From the NCBI GenBank assembly GCA_017415995.1, contig JAFQDN010000021.1:1-64000 (forward strand): DNA of 64,000 nt, written 5' to 3'. Below the pieces are notes generated by a model, which searched no databases, was not told where the DNA came from, and was given only the letters and a program-made list of their open reading frames with translations. The first letter of the stretch is position 1; the number at the start of each line of letters is the position of its first letter. The position numbers were made by a program, and so were the translations under genes. Source of the DNA: Akkermansia sp. Its GTDB lineage: Bacteria > Verrucomicrobiota > Verrucomicrobiia > Verrucomicrobiales > Akkermansiaceae. Shown here in pieces: positions 61,380 to 64,000 of this stretch.

Positions 61380-61479
61380 TCCCCCCCTTCTCTGCTTTCC
61401 TCATCGGCGGCGCTCCCTCTTGCGGTGCGCCGCCTTTGCATCTTCGCCGGCATAGTCGAACAAAAAAAGAAATTTAAGT

Positions 61480-61507
61480 TTGACAAAGGGGATTCTTTTG
61501 TTATACT
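61480..61507 (+). promoter_or_regulatory. Promoter of the small lipoprotein gene
   Basis: TTGACA (61480-61485), 16 bp, TATACT (61502-61507). The leader to ATG 61569 is about 55 nt, long compared with neighbours. Confidence 0.75.
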
Positions 61508-61568
61508 GAGAGACGTAAGGGGAATCTCTCCTCATAACGATAAAAACCTGCTTACACCATACAAAGAC

Positions 61569-61934
61569 ATGAAAAAGCTCCTCTATATGCTGCCGGCGTT
61601 GTTGGTACTCGCAACAACGATGACCTCGTGCGCACACCGTCCGCGCACAACCACCAGAAAAACTGTATACGTTATCACTTCTCCCTCAAAGGGAGGGTAT
61701 GCACCGTCCAGCGTGTACGGTCGCGTTATTAAGTGCGGCAACATCCGTTACAAATTCAACGGTAATGGTAACTCCTTCTACTATAACGGCTCACTGGTTC
61801 GTTACGTCAAGACCGGCCGTAACACCGCTTCTATTTATGACTATGATGATAATCTTCATCACCGCATTACCTTCACCTCCTCCTCCGGTGGTTATACCGC
61901 CTCCGGTCGCAGCGTGTATATGTACTGGTATTGA
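61569..61934 (+). CDS. Small lipoprotein, unknown function
   Basis: A 121-residue protein from ATG 61569; the 48-residue upstream extension lies before the promoter and is rejected. A lipobox (LVLATTMTSC) is followed by a basic linker and a beta-rich domain with SVYGRVIKCGNIRYKFNGNG and many Tyr and Ser residues, ending VYMYWY. No family is recognised. It is a single gene with its own promoter and terminator. Confidence 0.75.
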   Translation: MKKLLYMLPALLVLATTMTSCAHRPRTTTRKTVYVITSPSKGGYAPSSVYGRVIKCGNIRYKFNGNGNSFYYNGSLVRYVKTGRNTASIYDYDDNLHHRITFTSSSGGYTASGRSVYMYWY

Positions 61935-61963
61935 TGCCGGAGTGGCACAGAATTCCGAAAAGG

Positions 61964-62000
61964 CAGGGCGCACGGGTAAGATACCCGGCGCGCCCTGTCG
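61964..62000 (+). terminator. Terminator of the small lipoprotein gene
   Basis: CAGGGCGC (61964-61971) and GCGCCCTG (61990-61997) form the outer stem, with GGGT/ACCC inside; TCGCTTTATTT follows. It also stands 10 bp past the stop of the leftward phage gene at 62007. Confidence 0.75.
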
Positions 62001-62006
62001 CTTTAT

Positions 62007-62282
62007 TTAAACCGAGCCGGGTGGCAGACCGGAATTTTCCTGCTCAGGGGTGAGCAAGGGCGGAGGCAGGAGACTGAAGAGCTCCAGCGCATTAGGAGTG
62101 GCTCTTTTCGTGTCCTGTTGCTCTTTGTCTTTGCTTTCCTCCGCTTGCAGTTGCGCCAGTTTAGTGTCTTCCGACAATGCTTTGAACTTATCAGCCTGTG
62201 AGATGTCGCCACTGACATCCCGGAAGATGGCGGCAAGCCAGTCCCGTTTTTCAGTGATGGAGAGGTGTCTTTTTCTGGGCAT
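62007..62282 (-). CDS. Small phage protein, terminase small-subunit-like
   Basis: A 91-residue protein from ATG 62282. It opens MPRKRHLSITEKRDWLAAIF and has DKFKALSEDTKLAQLQAEE, like the DNA-binding N-terminus of small terminases from podovirus-type phages. The C-terminal half is disordered. It overlaps the preceding gene by 32 bases. A terminase role is suggested by the pattern only. Confidence 0.5.
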   Translation of the reverse strand: MPRKRHLSITEKRDWLAAIFRDVSGDISQADKFKALSEDTKLAQLQAEESKDKEQQDTKRATPNALELFSLLPPPLLTPEQENSGLPPGSV

Positions 62283-62574
62283 GTTTGGAGGGCGGAGTCG
62301 GTAAAAATGAGAAGATAGAGGCAACGAGCTTTTTACCACGAGGAGAGAGGCGGTAAATGCACGTGCTACCACTTACGGCGTTTACCAGCTCCTCGCGCAG
62401 AAGTTTGCGCAGGCAGGTGGTGGCAACGCCGGTGTTCATGCCGAGGCAATAGGAGATGTCCGGGGCGGTTTCCAAGCCGGCGGCAAGGCCGAGCAGCACG
62501 CGCTGCATGCTGTCGCTGTGTTCCTCTGTGCTGAGAGCCCGCAAAAGGCGGCACGCAAAGTCTATGGCTTTCAT
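62251..62574 (-). CDS. Winged-helix phage regulator
   Basis: A 107-residue protein from ATG 62574; a GTG at 62601 is inside the palindrome and is less likely. The pattern LLGLAAGLETAPDISYCLGM, NTGVATTCLRKLLREELV, IYRLSPRGKKLVASI fits a MarR-like or IclR-like winged helix. It is followed immediately by the terminase-like gene. The 19-bp palindrome just upstream is its likely operator. Confidence 0.65.
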   Translation of the reverse strand: MKAIDFACRLLRALSTEEHSDSMQRVLLGLAAGLETAPDISYCLGMNTGVATTCLRKLLREELVNAVSGSTCIYRLSPRGKKLVASIFSFLPTPPSKHAQKKTPLHH

Positions 62575-62593
62575 AATCTGTGTATAAAATACC

Positions 62594-62670
62594 TTATTCA
62601 CATTGTGAATAACCGCAATAAAGTGCAGAGCGTCAATTAAATACGATGCTTATTAACAAAGTTATTCACA
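62594..62670. promoter_or_regulatory. Three TTATTCACA boxes
   Basis: TTATTCACA occurs at 62594-62602 and 62662-62670, and inverted at 62612-62604. The first two form a perfect palindrome around one base. The boxes fit the DnaA-box consensus TTWTNCACA and stand in AT-rich DNA. Alternatively, they are operators of the winged-helix regulator whose start lies 20 bp away. Confidence 0.55.
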
Positions 62671-62686
62671 ATATTATCATGAGTTA

Positions 62687-63280
62687 TTATGGGAGAGGTG
62701 CGGCACTGAGGCTGAACAATTTGCGCAAGGGGTGCGAGTCATTGGAATGGGATTGCACGGCATCGTAATGCGCAGCGGTAGGCAGGGTAATGCGGTTGTA
62801 CTCATCCGTGAGCATTTGCCGCGCCGTGGTACTGCCGGTCAGTGGGATGCAGAGCTTGCAAGCCAAGCGTGTGGCGAGTGCCTCCGTAAAGAGAGGGGTG
62901 AAGAGGGAGGTATCTTCCACATCCGCAATGTAGCGCAGGCGTATGGAGGCCGCCGGGCAAAAAATGCAACGTCCGCGCAGGGTCCAGCCCGGGCTGTTGA
63001 CCTCCAGCACACGCAGGCAATCCGGTGGTAGGGTATGGCTCAGGCTGTGGATACCGGAGGAGTCCTGCTGCGCCGCGTTAAGCGTAACAACGGTGGTCGC
63101 GAAGGCCCATCTGTTGGCCACGAGCACCTCACGGCGTGTGGGGTGGTAATGCATGTAGCAGAGGCGTGAAGGCGGCGTGCCGTTGGGATTCAGGCTCTCA
63201 ATGGGGCTTTCGCCGAGTTTGGTGAGAGCCAGGTTGCAGATGTCGAGTACACTGAGAACAGTGGATGGAGGATTAGTCAT
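62687..63280 (-). CDS. Podovirus tail tubular protein A-like
   Basis: A 197-residue protein. The start LDICNLALTKLGESPIESLNPNG, then RLCYMHYHPTRREVLVANRWAFAT, is the hallmark of the T7 gp11-type tail tubular protein A family, which joins head and tail in short-tailed phages. The C-terminus TEALATRLACKLCIPLTGSTT also fits. It is on the opposite strand to the 63491 gene. It identifies this end of the window as phage DNA different from prophage 1. Confidence 0.82.
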   Translation of the reverse strand: MTNPPSTVLSVLDICNLALTKLGESPIESLNPNGTPPSRLCYMHYHPTRREVLVANRWAFATTVVTLNAAQQDSSGIHSLSHTLPPDCLRVLEVNSPGWTLRGRCIFCPAASIRLRYIADVEDTSLFTPLFTEALATRLACKLCIPLTGSTTARQMLTDEYNRITLPTAAHYDAVQSHSNDSHPLRKLFSLSAAPLP

Positions 63281-63373
63281 TATGTGTTTGTTGATGCTGT
63301 TTTGTTGATAATAGGCTTGTGCGATGTTGTTACCGCGTCATGCTTGCACGTTTGTTACCGAAAAGCAACCCCG

Positions 63374-63446
63374 GAAAGCCCCGCAACCACTTTGCAGGTA
63401 AATGGAAGAAGAGCGGGAGAAGGTGAAAAGTGGTTGCGGGGCTTTC
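63374..63446. repeat. 20-bp perfect inverted repeat (large hairpin)
   Basis: The arms 63374-63393 and 63427-63446 (GAAAGCCCCGCAACCACTTT and its complement) are separated by 33 bp. TTTTG follows on the plus strand. It may be a terminator or a structured RNA; its stem is longer than any terminator here. It lies between two divergent phage genes. Confidence 0.7.
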
Positions 63447-63490
63447 TTTTGTTGCCGAATGAACAAAAAGGTGGTTATGATGGAGGGCAG

Positions 63491-63838
63491 ATGAACACAG
63501 ATGCCAGAATCGTAGCCATGAGGTATTACCGCCAAGCCGGGAGGTCGTTGCAGGACGAGCTGATGGATTTGGCGGCAAATCCGCTGGGGGTTATCGTCTA
63601 TTCTCCGAGCTTGGTAGTCATGATGAAGCCGGTGGCAAGCCGGCGCATGGGGGAATGGGAGAAATTGACGGAAAGCCCGGCGGATGCGGATGGATGGTAC
63701 GTTCATTTGCTGGCGGGAGACTTGCAGCAAGCACGCCGCATGGCGCACTTGTTGCCGGAGTACCGCTGGCTGTGTTTTCAGCGGGGTATGCGCCATGCGC
63801 GCCCACACCGCCTGAACTGGCATCGTGTTCGTCTCTGA
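63491..63838 (+). CDS. Podovirus-type phage protein, BPP-1-like set
   Basis: A 115-residue protein from ATG 63491, preceded by GGAGGGCAG. The longer frame from 63284 runs through the inverted repeat and is rejected. It has VYSPSLVVMMKPV, DGWYVHLLAGDLQQARRMAHLLPEY and WLCFQRGMRHARPHRLNWHRVRL, a pattern I associate with small early-structural genes of BPP-1-type podoviruses. Its exact function is not known. It precedes the next phage gene by 36 bp. Confidence 0.65.
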   Translation: MNTDARIVAMRYYRQAGRSLQDELMDLAANPLGVIVYSPSLVVMMKPVASRRMGEWEKLTESPADADGWYVHLLAGDLQQARRMAHLLPEYRWLCFQRGMRHARPHRLNWHRVRL

Positions 63839-63874
63839 CTCACACCTCAACAACAGAAAGGAATATACACACAT

Positions 63875-64000
63875 ATGGGATTCTCCATCAAAACACCCTC
63901 GCCCTCGCAGCCGAAAACTCCGCCACCCGTTGTGGCGGAAACTCAACCGACGGATACCGCTGCGGATTACAACCAGCGCAATGCCCGCCGCCGAGGCTTG
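63875..64000 (+). CDS. Start of a phage structural protein, cut by the window end
   Basis: Begins at ATG 63875 with GAAAGGAA upstream. The visible 42 residues are Pro-rich (KTPSPSQPKTPPPVV) and then DYNQRNARRRGL, a motif typical of a small virion protein in podoviruses. The open frame reaches the edge, so length and function cannot be judged. Confidence 0.55.
   Translation, partial: MGFSIKTPSPSQPKTPPPVVAETQPTDTAADYNQRNARRRGL

Overview
The window looks like chromosome from a gut Verrucomicrobiota bacterium close to Akkermansia. I infer this from gene content and no taxonomic search was possible: secreted GH20 and GH84 hexosaminidases, an alpha-2-macroglobulin-like protein, gut-type Fic proteins and the style of the phage genes. 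Roughly a third of the window is mobile DNA: a siphovirus-type prophage on the left (1 to about 21.9 kb), a 7-kb efflux cassette inside that prophage, and the edge of a second, podovirus-type prophage on the right (62-64 kb).

Prophage 1 (1-21.95 kb). A rightward morphogenesis block encodes the major capsid protein, head-tail joining and tail proteins, a tail assembly chaperone with a -1 frameshift extension, the tape measure, small coiled-coil proteins, a collagen-repeat tail fibre and a holin-like membrane protein. A leftward locus breaks this block at 2.86-3.2 kb. It encodes a 24-residue hydrophobic peptide and a separately promoted ~74-nt RNA complementary to the peptide's ribosome-binding site and start region, which fits a type I toxin-antitoxin module. 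A nearly identical ~83-bp promoter block occurs at 6.4 and 9.5 kb, and a third promoter of the same style drives a DUF2924 gene at 21.5 kb. Leftward cargo genes encode a secreted thermonuclease and a zinc-ribbon/TM2 protein.

The tyrosine integrase is split. Its N-terminal half is at 12.7-13.2 kb and its catalytic half at 20.1-20.7 kb. Removing 13190-20150 joins the halves at a TTAA found at both ends and restores a 336-residue reading frame. The inserted ~6.96 kb carries a TetR regulator with a perfect operator, then a translationally coupled four-gene efflux operon (membrane fusion protein, double ABC ATPase, two ABC-2 permeases). The prophage ends beside a tRNA-Met gene whose 3' end faces it, a typical integration site.

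Chromosomal region (22-62 kb). Genes include exonuclease III, a metallophosphoesterase, a Sel1-repeat protein, a type IIG restriction-modification enzyme, an HGSNAT-like membrane protein, a small formate/nitrite-type channel, a flavodoxin-fold oxidoreductase, two Fic proteins, a HAD phosphatase coupled to a GH84 hexosaminidase, 2-amino-3-ketobutyrate CoA ligase, an orphan ActB-like Fe-S/Tat protein, a SulP transporter, an Aas-like acyl-ACP synthetase, a tyrosine-phosphatase lipoprotein, an EF-hand protein, an M3 peptidase paired with GH20, a DUF1573-like protein, LspA, IleS and a 2037-residue alpha-2-macroglobulin. At least six, probably seven, genes here have near-consensus sigma-70 promoters whose predicted start lies at or within 3 nt of the start codon, so leaderless mRNAs seem common. 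A 274-bp element with 18-bp terminal inverted repeats follows the restriction gene, and palindromic repeats bracket the first fic gene.

Programs that look linked: mucin and glycan breakdown in the periplasm (GH84, GH20, M3 peptidase, probably the HGSNAT-like protein); cell-surface defence or homeostasis (alpha-2-macroglobulin, LspA, lipoproteins); and conflict systems (type IIG enzyme, Fic proteins, candidate type I module).
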